This document shows positions 17,151-26,481 of a stretch of 44,615 nt of DNA, piece after piece. The number at the start of each line of letters is the position of its first letter. Position 1 is the stretch's first letter. This stretch comes from Planctomycetaceae bacterium. GTDB lineage: Bacteria > Planctomycetota > Planctomycetia > Planctomycetales > Planctomycetaceae. A program made the position numbers and the translations under genes. The notes under the pieces are model-generated. The model made no database searches, was not told where the DNA came from, and worked only from the letters and a program-made list of their open reading frames with translations. Location of the stretch: NCBI GenBank assembly GCA_019636285.1, contig JAHBXV010000046.1, forward strand, positions 1-44,615, given 5' to 3'.

Positions 17151-19079
17151 TCACTTGGCCAACAATTGAGGCAGCAGGATTTTCAGTTCCTGAACCGACG
17201 CATTGCGACTGGCGACGCGGCCTTCCTTGTCGACCAGAAACATCGTCGGCAGCGAGATCACGCCGTATTCCAGGGCGGGACGGCTCTGGAAGCCCCCCTC
17301 TTCGTAGATTTGCGGCCAGGTCACTTTGTTCGATTGCAGAAACGGGCCAACCGGCTCACGGGTCGCATCGAGACAAACGCCGACAATCTCGAAGCCCTTC
17401 GACTTGTACTGGTCGTAGAATGCTCGCAGTGCCGGCAGGTCTTCCTTGCACGGCTCGCACCAGGTGGCCCAGTAGAGAACGAGCGTCACGCGACCTTTCA
17501 GCCGCGATACGTCGATCGCCCCGCCTGATAGAGAGGCCCCGCTGAGGGCGAAGGGTTTACCTTTCAGATCCAGGCGGCGAAGCGCTCCGGCTGCCCGTTG
17601 TCCTGCCTGCGTGGAGGCATGGTCGGTGGCCAGCTTCCGATACCAGGTCTGGGATTCCGAAGACCGACCGTTGAACTCCTCGGTCACGGCCAGTTGCAGC
17701 ATCGCCTCGGAGGCATCTTCCGACTTCGGATAATCCTTCAGGAAGGTCTCGAGGTTCGCGAGCCACTTTTTCTGCAGATCCTGGCGCTTCTCAATGTCTT
17801 CTTCCTTCTGCATCGCCAGCGTGTAATCGCACTGGACGTTCCGGAAGACCACGTAGGGAATCAGGTCGGAATTGGGCGACGATTTCCGCAGGCTCGATTC
17901 GATGGCGGTCAGACGCTGCTGTCCCTCGGCATAACTTCCGGTCTGGACGGCGGCCGCCAGGCCATCGATCAATTGCCGCATCCATTGACCGCGCTGCTCC
18001 TCGGTCTTCGAAAACGAAACCAGCTTGGTCAGCAGGTCGGCCCGGCGGGCGTTGTAGTCCGAGAACGCCTTCGCCGGAGCGGTCGCGCCCGGCTGGGTCT
18101 CGTCGAGCTTTTGCAGTTCCTCCAGAAGCCCCTGCATTTCTGGCGTCGGGGGAGGGCCCGCGTCGGCCGTGGCAACGTCACCCAAGGACGGCTGCATCAA
18201 TAACCCCCCGGCGGTGATCGCGAAGCTTTCACCCTCGACCGGTTGCGGAACCTGGGTCAGTTTCCAGACATCGCCCACGCGAATCATTTCGCCGATCTGG
18301 ACGAGCGCCGACTGATTCGGCCCCGTTTCGACGATGGCCATCGCGTTTTCATAGACCTCGAGATCGTCGCCGCCGCGAACATCGTCAGCCGGAACCCGAC
18401 TTGGCGATGCGACGTCGAACTTCATCCACTTGGTTTTGGCCGCGATGACCTTGGTCTTGCTGAGGACATCGCGCATGGCGGCGGCGGGCGAACCGGCGGT
18501 TTCCAGGATCTTTTCGCTGGTGGCCGCGTCGATGTTGAGACGCTTCAGATCGTCCGCCGTTACCATCAGCGCGGTCATCCGCGCGACGTCGCGAGTCACG
18601 AGGGCGTCGATCGCTTCTCGCGAAGCTTCCGCCGCCGACAGCACCTTCCACGAATCGATCGTCCCGTCTTCATTCGCGTCAATACCCCACCGCGAGCCCC
18701 CCAGGTTGACCCAGCGACACTGGTCGACCTTGTTGTTGGCGTTGGTGTCGAGATCGCGATAGACCTCGATGCCGTGGTTGAAGTAACGGAACTGATCGAC
18801 TTGGTTGTCTCCGTCGGTATCGACGAAGCGCCGGAGCAATTGTCCGGCGGGACCGTAGACGACCCAGCCCGAAATCTTCCCGCGCCGTTCGACTTCAACT
18901 TTGCACCGGGCCAGCTCGTCTTCGCTGGGAATCTCGTACTCTACGCCGCGCTGGGAGGGCTTGTACGCCCCCAGAATGGCCTTGGCCGACGGCGGATCGG
19001 CGGCCCGCGAATCGTCCGCCAACACCGCAAACCCAGCCACCGCCACCAGTAACCCAGCCATCCGTCGAACAGCAGTCAT
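17151..19079 (-). CDS. TlpA-family thioredoxin with EF-hand-like loops
   Basis: The 642-residue protein starts with a signal peptide (ending near AAD at 28). Three acidic loops follow that resemble calcium-binding EF-hand/dockerin loops: DTDGDNQVDQF (87-97), DTNANNKVDQC (111-121) and DANEDGTIDSW (134-144). A long helical middle part (about 150-500) contains TPR-like repeats. The C-terminal domain is thioredoxin-like of the TlpA/ResA type, with the redox motif WCEPC at about 540-544 and the cis-proline segment VISLPTMFLVD. Members act outside the cytoplasm as disulfide reductases. GGAG lies 8 bases before the ATG. Neighbours do not suggest a partner; the calcium-loop and TlpA combination is the distinctive feature. 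Confidence 0.88.
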   Translation of the reverse strand: MTAVRRMAGLLVAVAGFAVLADDSRAADPPSAKAILGAYKPSQRGVEYEIPSEDELARCKVEVERRGKISGWVVYGPAGQLLRRFVDTDGDNQVDQFRYFNHGIEVYRDLDTNANNKVDQCRWVNLGGSRWGIDANEDGTIDSWKVLSAAEASREAIDALVTRDVARMTALMVTADDLKRLNIDAATSEKILETAGSPAAAMRDVLSKTKVIAAKTKWMKFDVASPSRVPADDVRGGDDLEVYENAMAIVETGPNQSALVQIGEMIRVGDVWKLTQVPQPVEGESFAITAGGLLMQPSLGDVATADAGPPPTPEMQGLLEELQKLDETQPGATAPAKAFSDYNARRADLLTKLVSFSKTEEQRGQWMRQLIDGLAAAVQTGSYAEGQQRLTAIESSLRKSSPNSDLIPYVVFRNVQCDYTLAMQKEEDIEKRQDLQKKWLANLETFLKDYPKSEDASEAMLQLAVTEEFNGRSSESQTWYRKLATDHASTQAGQRAAGALRRLDLKGKPFALSGASLSGGAIDVSRLKGRVTLVLYWATWCEPCKEDLPALRAFYDQYKSKGFEIVGVCLDATREPVGPFLQSNKVTWPQIYEEGGFQSRPALEYGVISLPTMFLVDKEGRVASRNASVQELKILLPQLLAK

Positions 19080-19296
19080 CCCTCGGACTCCATTTCCAGG
19101 GAGTGATTCGTAATCCGTCGCCAGCCGCGATCAGACTCTTTCAGCGGCGCGTACTGTAACGACTGCCGGGGCAAGCGTCAGGATCAGTTTCCGAACCCCG
19201 CGGCGCGCTCGAACTCGCTCGCGCGACCAGTGCCAACGCCAGTCGAAAACCCGACTTGGAATTCAGCCCACATCGTGTATACTCCCGCCAGACCAC

Positions 19297-19367
19297 TGCC
19301 CGATGGTGTAATGGTAGCACGAGTGACTCTGGATCACTTAGTTATGGTTCGAATCCATATCGGGCAA
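19297..19367 (+). tRNA. tRNA-Gln, anticodon CTG
   Basis: The acceptor TGCCCGA pairs with TCGGGCA. The D-arm is GGTGTAATGGTAGCAC, the anticodon arm is AGTGA-CTCTGGA-TCACT with anticodon CTG, and the T-arm is TATGGTTCGAATCCATA. The gene has 71 nt and CCA is not encoded. The U1-A72 end is usual for tRNA-Gln. Confidence 0.95.
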
Positions 19368-19739
19368 CTTCTTAAATCCTTGCCGTGAAGCGATTTGCGG
19401 CGAGGAATAGCAGGGCGGATAGTTGCCGCGCTGGTTCTGTGCGACCCAGGTGCAACTTTCTCTGAAAATTTCCGCCTGTGCTGGTGTTCGACGCCAAAAC
19501 GGCGTCCCCGGCCGCTGGCGCAGAATCGCCGGAAGATTTTGCCGGTTCACGACAGTTCCAGGGCCTGCCCACCAAACGAAAACACCCGGCAGCATGGGCC
19601 ACCGGGCGCGGGATGAGATGTCGTTCCGAGCAATCCGCAGTCAGGCTTGAACGATTCGGGCGCTGGCTGATCGTCGCTTTCGATTGCTGACGGGGTGCAC
19701 GAGTTGCAGGAACCGATGTTCAATCGATCAATCAAAGCG
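19368..19739. other. gene-free stretch after tRNA-Gln
   Basis: Nothing recognisable. Open frames here have no family signature, and the minus-strand one runs antisense through the tRNA. Confidence 0.5.
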
Positions 19740-20126
19740 TCACTTAGTTGTGACGGTTCCTGAACCTGTCAGCGTAACGGTCCTCCCGTTGATCACGTAT
19801 TTGAAAGTCTGTGACCCGCTTGGAACCGTCGCGGTCAGCGTCACAGGGGCGTTGTTCGCAATGAAAGAGCCGCTCAAAATCACGGTATTAGTGCCCGTCT
19901 TCAAACCATTGACGGTGAACGGGTAGTTGTAGGTAATGCCGTTATTCGTGCTAGACAACGTGCCCGCGCCGCTGGCTTTTCCAGTGTTGGAAACACTGCA
20001 ACTGGCCGAGACTCTCGTGCCACCCGTTAGGTTCCCGGAGACGGAAACTGACTTTCTGGCCGCGGCGTAGACACTAACTGAAGTGACCAAAACCGCAGTA
20101 ACGACGAGAGGAACGAGACGATGCAT
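19740..20126 (-). CDS. small secreted Ser/Thr/Gly-rich beta protein, unknown
   Basis: The 128-residue product has a clear signal peptide (MHRLVPLVVTAVLVTSVSVYAAA). The mature part of about 105 residues is rich in S, T, G, V and N and reads as alternating beta strands (SVSVSGNLTGGTRVSASCSV, KTGTNTVILSGSFIANNAP, VTLTATVPSGSQTFKYVING, RTVTLTGSGTVTTK). It contains a single cysteine and no charged catalytic cluster. I do not recognise a family. The composition is like an Ig-like or fibrous surface domain. It is a single gene with only a weak AAAGAG Shine-Dalgarno, so expression is uncertain. Confidence 0.65.
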   Translation of the reverse strand: MHRLVPLVVTAVLVTSVSVYAAARKSVSVSGNLTGGTRVSASCSVSNTGKASGAGTLSSTNNGITYNYPFTVNGLKTGTNTVILSGSFIANNAPVTLTATVPSGSQTFKYVINGRTVTLTGSGTVTTK

Positions 20127-20347
20127 GTTGCTGCTCTTTGAAGGGTTGAATGACCATCAAACCAATGACGACGAGTGGATTGTGCAGGGCCTCCACTTCA
20201 TCTCGATTCGTCGAGCAGCATTCCACGTGCCGCTTTCGCCACCCGTGAATCAATGCGCAAAGCCCAGGAAAACAGGCCGAGTTCATAGCCCCTGGGACAA
20301 AAAACGGGGGCAGGCCACATCGACTCAAGCAGGTGTTTCCCCCCCGC

Positions 20348-21553
20348 TCAGTCGGCTTGATCCGGAATTCGGCCGAAGGCGATCTTGTTTTCCATGAGCT
20401 GGCGATATTTGTGAATGGACCCGAAATAGACCGTGTGCGATCCCCAGCGTTGATTGATCTGGTCGACCATTCGTGAAACCTGTTGCAGTTTCGCGGGTTC
20501 TTCAAAGAGCGGGCGGGAGACTTGCGACGCGAGAACCAGTTCGCTCACGCAGACGTCGACCTTCTTGACTGGAGCGCTGGTCCGTCTGCGCTGCCGCCAG
20601 AGTTTGTCAAACTGCCGCAATAACGTCGGCGTGTCGTTCACGCCCGGCAGACTGACTTTCGCGTCGAAACGGCCCCCCCATTCATCAACGGTCGAAACCG
20701 TCATGCTCCCGGCAAGATAGCCATCTCGCCTCAGCCGCTGGCCAAGTTTGCAGATCAGCCGGAGAAGGATTCCCCGAGCCCCCTCTTCATTGCGAAAACG
20801 GGGGTCCAGCACGTTCCCGTGCGTCATCGACCGGCGGCGCGTGGGCGGTTCCGGCTCATCAATTCCATGGAAGCCCGCCCACCACCGGGCTCCCGAAATC
20901 GATCCCCATGCCTGGACCGCCTGGTCTCGGCTGGTTTCCCACAGTTCCCGCACCGTCCGGATGCCATGCTTGTTGAGCCGGGCCAGCATGCCGTCGCTGA
21001 TGCCGCAGAGACTTTTGAGCGACAAGTGTTCGATCGGTCCGGGCATGTCGTCGACCGATAAAACCGTCAACCCGTCCGGCTTCCGCAGGCCACTGGCAAT
21101 TTTCGCCAGCAGCCTCGACGGTGCGATCCCGATCGAGCACGTCATCCACGGGCCAAAGTCTTCCAGAAGCTGCTGCTTGATCCGTCGCGCGAGCTGTTGT
21201 GCCTGATCGCGATCCTGATCCGGTCCGCGCAACCGTATGGTCCATTCATCGATCGAATAGACTCGATCCACCGGAGCACACCGGTCCACGCTTTGCAAAA
21301 TCTTCTGATGCACGTCGACATAGAGATCAGGACGTGCTTTGACGAACCGGATTCCCGGACACAGTCGCCGTGCATCCGGAACTTTCATCCCGACTTTCAC
21401 GCCGCGGTGTTTGGCGTCGTAGCTGGCGGCAATCACGCAGGTGCCATCCGACTCAACGGGAATCACCCCCACTGGCCGTCCTCGCAGTTCCGGCCGAAGC
21501 ATCTGTTCGACCGACGCGAAGAATGAGTCCATGTCCGTCAACATCCAGTTCAT
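20348..21553 (-). CDS. divergent Y-family (DinB/UmuC-type) DNA polymerase
   Basis: From the ATG at 21553 (GAGGTCG upstream) the protein has 401 residues. The palm motif LTDMDSFFASVEQ (Asp7) and YSIDEW (Asp102-Glu103) supply the catalytic carboxylates of Y-family polymerases. The conserved GIAPSRLLAKIASGLRKPDG around residues 142-161 is the thumb/palm signature with Lys151. A helix-hairpin-helix segment (SLKSLCGISDGMLARLNKHGI) follows, then a little-finger region. Aromatic W in place of the usual A/V after SIDE, and LTDMD instead of HIDMD, mark it as divergent from standard Pol IV. It is presumably used in translesion synthesis. An inverted repeat operator candidate is 27-42 bases upstream. 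No imuA or dnaE2 is nearby. Confidence 0.9.
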   Translation of the reverse strand: MNWMLTDMDSFFASVEQMLRPELRGRPVGVIPVESDGTCVIAASYDAKHRGVKVGMKVPDARRLCPGIRFVKARPDLYVDVHQKILQSVDRCAPVDRVYSIDEWTIRLRGPDQDRDQAQQLARRIKQQLLEDFGPWMTCSIGIAPSRLLAKIASGLRKPDGLTVLSVDDMPGPIEHLSLKSLCGISDGMLARLNKHGIRTVRELWETSRDQAVQAWGSISGARWWAGFHGIDEPEPPTRRRSMTHGNVLDPRFRNEEGARGILLRLICKLGQRLRRDGYLAGSMTVSTVDEWGGRFDAKVSLPGVNDTPTLLRQFDKLWRQRRRTSAPVKKVDVCVSELVLASQVSRPLFEEPAKLQQVSRMVDQINQRWGSHTVYFGSIHKYRQLMENKIAFGRIPDQAD

Positions 21554-21579
21554 GGTGGATCGACCTCGGAGACAGGAAT

Positions 21580-21595
21580 CGATACATTTGTATCG
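21580..21595. promoter_or_regulatory. operator-like inverted repeat upstream of the polymerase
   Basis: CGATAC-ATTT-GTATCG is a 6-4-6 perfect inverted repeat in the shared upstream region of the minus-strand polymerase and the plus-strand 111-aa gene. Its position and dyad symmetry fit a repressor site, conceivably for LexA, but it does not match the well-known LexA boxes. Confidence 0.4.
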
Positions 21596-21823
21596 TACTT
21601 TGGGCGGACGCGAATTGCGGTAATCTTCCCGAAAAAATTTCCCGGGAAGGCCCCTGGGAGGCGTGCTCCCTCGCGGCTTCGCCAGCCGGGGACGATCCGA
21701 TGGGATTCTGCGGAGGAGACGGTTATCCTGAAGGGAGACGAACGAACTGGCCCAGGAAGTGGTGCGAAGTTCGAACGGGTGAATCCGCCTGGGTCTGTTC
21801 AACGGACCGAAAGGGGGGCAACC

Positions 21824-22159
21824 ATGATGACCGGAGAAAGCTGGATTCCCATCGACGCGATCTTCGAGGACGCGACCGGACGGAAAGTGGATGTCAGCTC
21901 CATAAAGGCGATCAAGGCCGCCGACATTGTCCTTGGCCGCGATGCGACGACGAAGACCGAGTTTCTGATCTTCGGCCGGGGTGATACGAGTCGGGCGCTC
22001 GATTCCGGAGATTTCGCGGGGTTGCACGTCTTCCGCGTGGAACTCGATCAGGACTCGGAAGACCACCAAAAGCTGGTCACCCTGGTGGAAACGGTCAAGG
22101 GAGACCACGACAACTTGACCGATTCAGAGAACACGGAGCCTGCTGTCGATGGCTGGTAA
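21824..22159 (+). CDS. conserved-looking 111-aa protein, unknown
   Basis: The product starts MMTGESWIPIDAIFEDATG, has a middle RDATTKTEFLIFGRGDTSRA and an acidic C-terminus (ELDQDSEDHQKLVTLVETVK). An AAGGGGGG Shine-Dalgarno lies 4-11 bases upstream of the ATG, a strong sign of a real gene. No signal peptide or membrane helix, so likely cytoplasmic. I do not recognise a family. It is transcribed divergently from the Y-family polymerase and may share the inverted-repeat operator. Confidence 0.65.
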   Translation: MMTGESWIPIDAIFEDATGRKVDVSSIKAIKAADIVLGRDATTKTEFLIFGRGDTSRALDSGDFAGLHVFRVELDQDSEDHQKLVTLVETVKGDHDNLTDSENTEPAVDGW

Positions 22160-22213
22160 CGAGCGGCTGACGTCCCGGCGTCGCTCGCGGAGAATTGTCA
22201 CGGCTTGCTCTTC

Positions 22214-22286
22214 GTGTGCCACGGGCTCTGCCAGTGTGCCTTAGGTCTTTTTATAACAAAATGCCCTAAAGCCAGTGGCACACACC
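22214..22286. repeat. hairpin repeat, 'GCCACTGGC' family, copy 2
   Basis: Left arm GTGTGCCACGGGCTCTGCC and right arm GCCAGTGGCACACACC pair with an inner CTTAGG/CCTAAA match around a T-rich centre. It lies between the two convergent genes ending at 22159 and 22315, a placement that fits a bidirectional terminator. Confidence 0.7.
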
Positions 22287-22314
22287 GGAATCGTTAACAG
22301 TGATAGAGCGCTAG

Positions 22315-23367
22315 TTATCGTTGTTCGTCGCCGCAAGCGACTCCCGTCACATGGATCGTGGCACCGCTCTTCATCAGGGTTGCGAGAATCTCCAGGAAGA
22401 GCCCGACCGGCATTCCCAGGACAAATGCCGATAGCAGGCAGAACCGCGTCATGCGCGGCAGCGATTTCACATGCGGCTCCTGCCGGGCATGAATCAGTTC
22501 GTAGAGGCTGTTGCGAGGGAGTCGCGTCCAGCGGTTCAAGGCGGATTGCACCCAGCCGAACAGATTCTGCCGCAAGGAAAAATGGTGAGTCGTCCCCGGC
22601 TCGAAGCCGCAGTCGCTCATCAGTTGCCGCAGCGCCTGATGCGGAAAGTGAAACAGGTGCCGCGGCAGGTCGAGATGGAACCAGGCGCTGCCTGACCACC
22701 GAGCCTGAAGACTGGAGAAATTCGGGACCGCGATGACGACTTCTCCCCCAGGCTTCAAAACGCGGTGGATTTCCCGAAGAACGTCTGTGGGGTCGGGAAT
22801 ATGCTCCAGGACATGCCAGACAATCACCTGGTCAAAAAAATGATCGGGGTAGTTCACGGCCATCAGGCTGTCGCCGATCCGGACCTGCACACGCGGGTCG
22901 ATCCCCCGAACGGCTGAAGCGAATCGCTCGAAGCCATGCGTCTCGTAACCGCGGTCGGCGAGTTCTCGCAGCAGAATGCCCCGCCCGCAGCCGACGTCGA
23001 GAATACGACCTCCCGGTGGAACGCGGCGGGCCAGAAACCGCACATGTCGCCCCCCCACAAAGCGCACTCCCAGTTCAATGAGCGGATGAAACTTCTGGCC
23101 GGTCTCTCCGTAGTACGAGGTAGGGTACTGCTCCGCGAGATCTTCGGGAGAAGGCATTGGTTCGAGCCAACCCGTGCCGCAATGGCGGCAGACGACGAGA
23201 TTGGATCGAAAGCCCTCGATCGCATAACGGGCATCGGCTCCGGTCTCCCCACAGATCGGACATACCAACTCGGGACGCGCGGTCTCGCCCGAAGTCACCG
23301 TGGAGACGGCTCGATTATAGAGGCTGAACCGCGACAACGTGCCGACGTTCGATGGGAGGGTCTCCAA
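22315..23367 (-). CDS. SAM-dependent methyltransferase with N-terminal Cys4 motif
   Basis: The 350-residue product has a zinc-binding-like N-terminus (CPIC at 36-39, CRHC at 60-63). The methyltransferase motif I GGRILDVGCGRGILL follows at 119-133, then the motif IV-like DQVIVWHVLEHIPDP, and LKPGGEVVIAVPNF. This is the Methyltransf_23 pattern seen in polysaccharide and lipid tailoring genes. A hydrophobic C-terminal segment (FCLLSAFVLGMPVGLFLEIL) may anchor it to the membrane. The TTG start overlaps almost directly with the glycosyltransferase stop (5 bases apart), and its GGAGGAG Shine-Dalgarno lies in the last codons of that gene, so the pair is probably translationally coupled. Confidence 0.9.
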   Translation of the reverse strand: METLPSNVGTLSRFSLYNRAVSTVTSGETARPELVCPICGETGADARYAIEGFRSNLVVCRHCGTGWLEPMPSPEDLAEQYPTSYYGETGQKFHPLIELGVRFVGGRHVRFLARRVPPGGRILDVGCGRGILLRELADRGYETHGFERFASAVRGIDPRVQVRIGDSLMAVNYPDHFFDQVIVWHVLEHIPDPTDVLREIHRVLKPGGEVVIAVPNFSSLQARWSGSAWFHLDLPRHLFHFPHQALRQLMSDCGFEPGTTHHFSLRQNLFGWVQSALNRWTRLPRNSLYELIHARQEPHVKSLPRMTRFCLLSAFVLGMPVGLFLEILATLMKSGATIHVTGVACGDEQR

Positions 23368-23372
23368 CCGAG

Positions 23373-24965
23373 TTACTCCTCCCGGCCCGACGATAAGTTT
23401 CCGTCGACCGTGCTTTGTGGACGATGAACGCGAAACACCTCCGCATAGCAGGCGAACTCGTTCTTCGGATCGCCATGCACTGTCATTTGTTCGCAGTCGA
23501 ATCGATCTTGCAGCCGTTCCGCGAGCCCCAACCGCCCCAGAATGAGATAGTCGGTGGGAACCTGGCTGGAATCGAAGTACATCGGATTTTCAATTCCCAG
23601 CACGACCTCCCGGCCCTGACCATAGGCATCCAGCGCGAACTCAATTCCAACCGTCAGCCGGGCGTCCGCCGGAAGTTCAGAAAGAACCCGACTCACAAAG
23701 CGAGGCGAATAGAAATTCGGGTCTCCAGCATGAGACACATGCGCGACCACGGCGCGCAGCCCCGATCCCGGCAAAAACGCCAGGAGAATTCCCGCGATGG
23801 CCAGCGGAGCAAAGATCGACGCACGTGCTCCCCTTCCGAAGCAGGACTTCTGGATGTGGCGAAGGCTTCCCGCCAGGCAGAGAGAAAATAATCCAGCCGA
23901 GTAGCACCAGTAGCCCTGAATCGGATGCTGCCCCTGGGCCGCAATCAGCAGGTAAACACTCGTGCCTGCCAGCCACCAGCACGTCATGGGCCGCGCGCGA
24001 GAAGGGTCAGCCGGTTCCATCTCAACACTCTTCTTCGCGAATCTTCGCAGAAGGGGCAGGGCCGCCCATCCCAAAACTAAGGCTCCCCCTTGAAGCGGAT
24101 GCGCCCGGTTCACGAGTTGCGGCCAATGATGCGCGAGCGACTCCCACGGCCAGAGCAGCCGCGACAACAGTCCTGGCCCGGCCGGCGACACAATGTTGCT
24201 GACGAACTGAGCCATGAAAAGGTCGGGAGCCATCGCGATCAATGGCAACCAGAGCAGAAACGTCCCGGCCGTAGTGGCTCCCAGAACCAGCAGCGCGACA
24301 ATCTTCCGCGTTCCGCCACGTGTCGACCACAGAATCCATCCGCCGGCCTGAAGTGCGAACACAATCGCGAAGGGATGACTCAGCCCCGCCAGTCCCAGGA
24401 AAACTCCCGCGATCAGCAGATCTCGAATCTGGTTGCCGCGATGCCAGCGGGCCAGCATCAAAATCGTCAAGAGGCCGAACATGCCGCACAGCATGTCGGG
24501 CCGCGCGAATGTCGCCGGGAAGTAAAGCAGTCGCGACAGCGAGAAGATCGCTGCCCCCCACAGGCCGATCCAATCGTCGTCGAACAACTCCCGACCCAAG
24601 AGAAAGACAACGGCAATCGCCACGCATCCCGCCGCGAGCGACGCCAGCCGTGCCGTTCCATAGGTGGGTGGGGCGACCAGAAAGAAGGGAGCCTGTGCGT
24701 AAAACGTCGCTGGGGGCATCGCGAACAGCAGCCGTTCAGCTCCGAGAAAGACGCTGCTTTTCTCCGTGGCATGCGAGTAGGGAACGCTGGGAACGCCGGT
24801 TCGCGCGACCATGAGGCCGGGAATGGCGTACCACTCTTCGTCCTGCCCCCCCATCGCCGACAGCATCACCGGCCCGCGCACGACCACGAAGCAGACGATC
24901 ACGGCCGCGAGGGCCAGCAATCGTTGCGACCGGTTAAGAGGCGCGGCTGACGATGGAGACGACAA
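23373..24965 (-). CDS. GT39-like membrane glycosyltransferase
   Basis: From a TTG at 24965 the protein has 530 residues; a GTG at 25040 would add 25 more, and the true start is uncertain. It has many membrane helices (RLLALAAVIVCFVVVRGPVML onward). The first extracellular loop has the acidic pair of the PMT/ArnT family (GGQDEEWY), followed by ARLASLAAGCVAIAVVFLLG and SRLLYFPATFARPDMLCG. ArnT-like enzymes transfer sugars from polyprenyl phosphate carriers to lipids or proteins outside the membrane. The C-terminal soluble part (about 440-530) is typical. It is coupled to the downstream methyltransferase, and the pair probably modifies a surface glycan. Confidence 0.85.
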   Translation of the reverse strand: MSSPSSAAPLNRSQRLLALAAVIVCFVVVRGPVMLSAMGGQDEEWYAIPGLMVARTGVPSVPYSHATEKSSVFLGAERLLFAMPPATFYAQAPFFLVAPPTYGTARLASLAAGCVAIAVVFLLGRELFDDDWIGLWGAAIFSLSRLLYFPATFARPDMLCGMFGLLTILMLARWHRGNQIRDLLIAGVFLGLAGLSHPFAIVFALQAGGWILWSTRGGTRKIVALLVLGATTAGTFLLWLPLIAMAPDLFMAQFVSNIVSPAGPGLLSRLLWPWESLAHHWPQLVNRAHPLQGGALVLGWAALPLLRRFAKKSVEMEPADPSRARPMTCWWLAGTSVYLLIAAQGQHPIQGYWCYSAGLFSLCLAGSLRHIQKSCFGRGARASIFAPLAIAGILLAFLPGSGLRAVVAHVSHAGDPNFYSPRFVSRVLSELPADARLTVGIEFALDAYGQGREVVLGIENPMYFDSSQVPTDYLILGRLGLAERLQDRFDCEQMTVHGDPKNEFACYAEVFRVHRPQSTVDGNLSSGREE

Positions 24966-25200
24966 AAAAATTGCTCGTGGATGGTCGCGAATGCCGTCGG
25001 TTGACGGGCCATGGCTCGGTTCATGTTGACATCGGAGCACAGTTTTCAAAAGCGAGTTTCGCCGGTTCCTCGATTCGCCCCCGTGTGTGTCGTCGCCCAA
25101 CGAATCGCCCGACCCGCGGAATTGCTCTGCCTTGCGAAGAACAGTCCAATGGACACGTCTCTCCCGGCCGTCGTCCACGTTCCTCGCGAAAGGAAACCCC

Positions 25201-26481
25201 GTGCGCCGATTTCTACTGTTTGTCCTGGTCCTGTTCGTGGCAACCCGGCTCGACGCAGCCACGATCATTCACGCCGGACGACTGATTGACGGCAAGTCGC
25301 CGGAGCCGCTCGTCGAAGTGTCGATCACGCTCGACGGAGGCAAGATTGTCGCGGTGACGCCGGGCTACATCACTCCGGGGGAGGGCGACCGGCTCATTCG
25401 TCTGACCGAAGGGACCGTCCTTCCCGGCCTGATGGACATGCACACTCATTTGCAGTCGCAGCATTCGAGGGAAATCTATACCGAGCGGTTTTTCATGGAT
25501 CAGGCCGACTTCGCCCTCCGGTCGACGATTTATGCCCGCGCGACGCTGATGGCTGGCTTCACGACCGTTCGCGATCTCGGCGACAACGGCGTCACGACCA
25601 TCGCGCTCCGGAAGGCAATCGACAAGGGGTGGGTCATCGGTCCGCGCATCTTTACCGCCGGAAAGGCGTTGGCGACCACGGGGGGCCATGCCGACCCGAC
25701 GAACGGCCTGCGTGGCGATTTTCGCCGCGATGCCGGCCCGGTCGAGGGAGTCATCAACGGTGTCGACGATGCTCGCAAAGCGGTTCGCCAGCGCTACAAA
25801 GACGGATCCGACCTCATCAAGCTGACCGCGACAGGGGGCGTTCTCAGTCTGGCCGCCAGCGGACAGAACCCGCAATTCACCGACGAGGAGCTTCGGGCCG
25901 TTGTTGAAACCGCGAAAGATTACGGCATGACGGTCGCCGTCCACGCGCACGGAGCCGAGGGACTTCGGCGAGCCGTTCTGGCCGGGGTCGATTCGATTGA
26001 ACACGGCACTTTCATGAACGACGAACTGATTGCCCTGATGAAAAAGCACGGCACCTATTGGGTTCCCACCAACATGGCGGGCGAGTGGGTGGCCATGAAG
26101 GCGGAGGAGGAGGGGTATTTTCCCGACATCGTCCGCCCCAAGGCCGCCGCCATTGGACCGCTCATGCGCGAAACCTTTCGCAAGGCTCAGGCCGCCGGTG
26201 TCACGATCGCCTTCGGAACCGATTCTGGCGTCTCCCCGCACGGCGAAAACGCCCACGAGTTCGAACTGATGGTCGAAGGAGGCATGTCCCCCATGGCGGC
26301 AATTCAGTCCGCCACCTTGGTGGCCGCGAAGCTGCTGCGCATCGACGATCGCCTGGGAACCATCGAGCCAGACAAACTGGCCGACATCATCGCCGTCTCG
26401 GGCAATCCCCTGAGCGACATCAGCGCGATGCGCGACGTCGTCTTCGTGATGAAGGAAGGCGTCGTCCACAAGCAGCCGTAG
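25201..26481 (+). CDS. secreted amidohydrolase
   Basis: The product from the GTG at 25201 has 426 residues with a signal peptide ([18 protein letters not shown]). It shows the amidohydrolase set: metal-binding DMHTHL (His81, His83), IKLTATGG with Lys207 that would be carbamylated, VAVHAHG (His250), SIEHGTF (His268) and FGTDSG (Asp341). The N- and C-terminal strands form the usual composite beta domain. It resembles the imidazolonepropionase/Xaa-Pro dipeptidase-like secreted amidohydrolases; the substrate is unknown. AAAGGA lies 8 bases before the GTG, whereas the start at 25087 would put the signal peptide in the middle. Confidence 0.9.
   Translation: MRRFLLFVLVLFVATRLDAATIIHAGRLIDGKSPEPLVEVSITLDGGKIVAVTPGYITPGEGDRLIRLTEGTVLPGLMDMHTHLQSQHSREIYTERFFMDQADFALRSTIYARATLMAGFTTVRDLGDNGVTTIALRKAIDKGWVIGPRIFTAGKALATTGGHADPTNGLRGDFRRDAGPVEGVINGVDDARKAVRQRYKDGSDLIKLTATGGVLSLAASGQNPQFTDEELRAVVETAKDYGMTVAVHAHGAEGLRRAVLAGVDSIEHGTFMNDELIALMKKHGTYWVPTNMAGEWVAMKAEEEGYFPDIVRPKAAAIGPLMRETFRKAQAAGVTIAFGTDSGVSPHGENAHEFELMVEGGMSPMAAIQSATLVAAKLLRIDDRLGTIEPDKLADIIAVSGNPLSDISAMRDVVFVMKEGVVHKQP

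Noticed and set aside
19338-19595. Minus-strand frame ending LPDMDSNHN
   Set aside because: Its end is the complement of tRNA-Gln, another known annotation artefact; the rest has no family signature.
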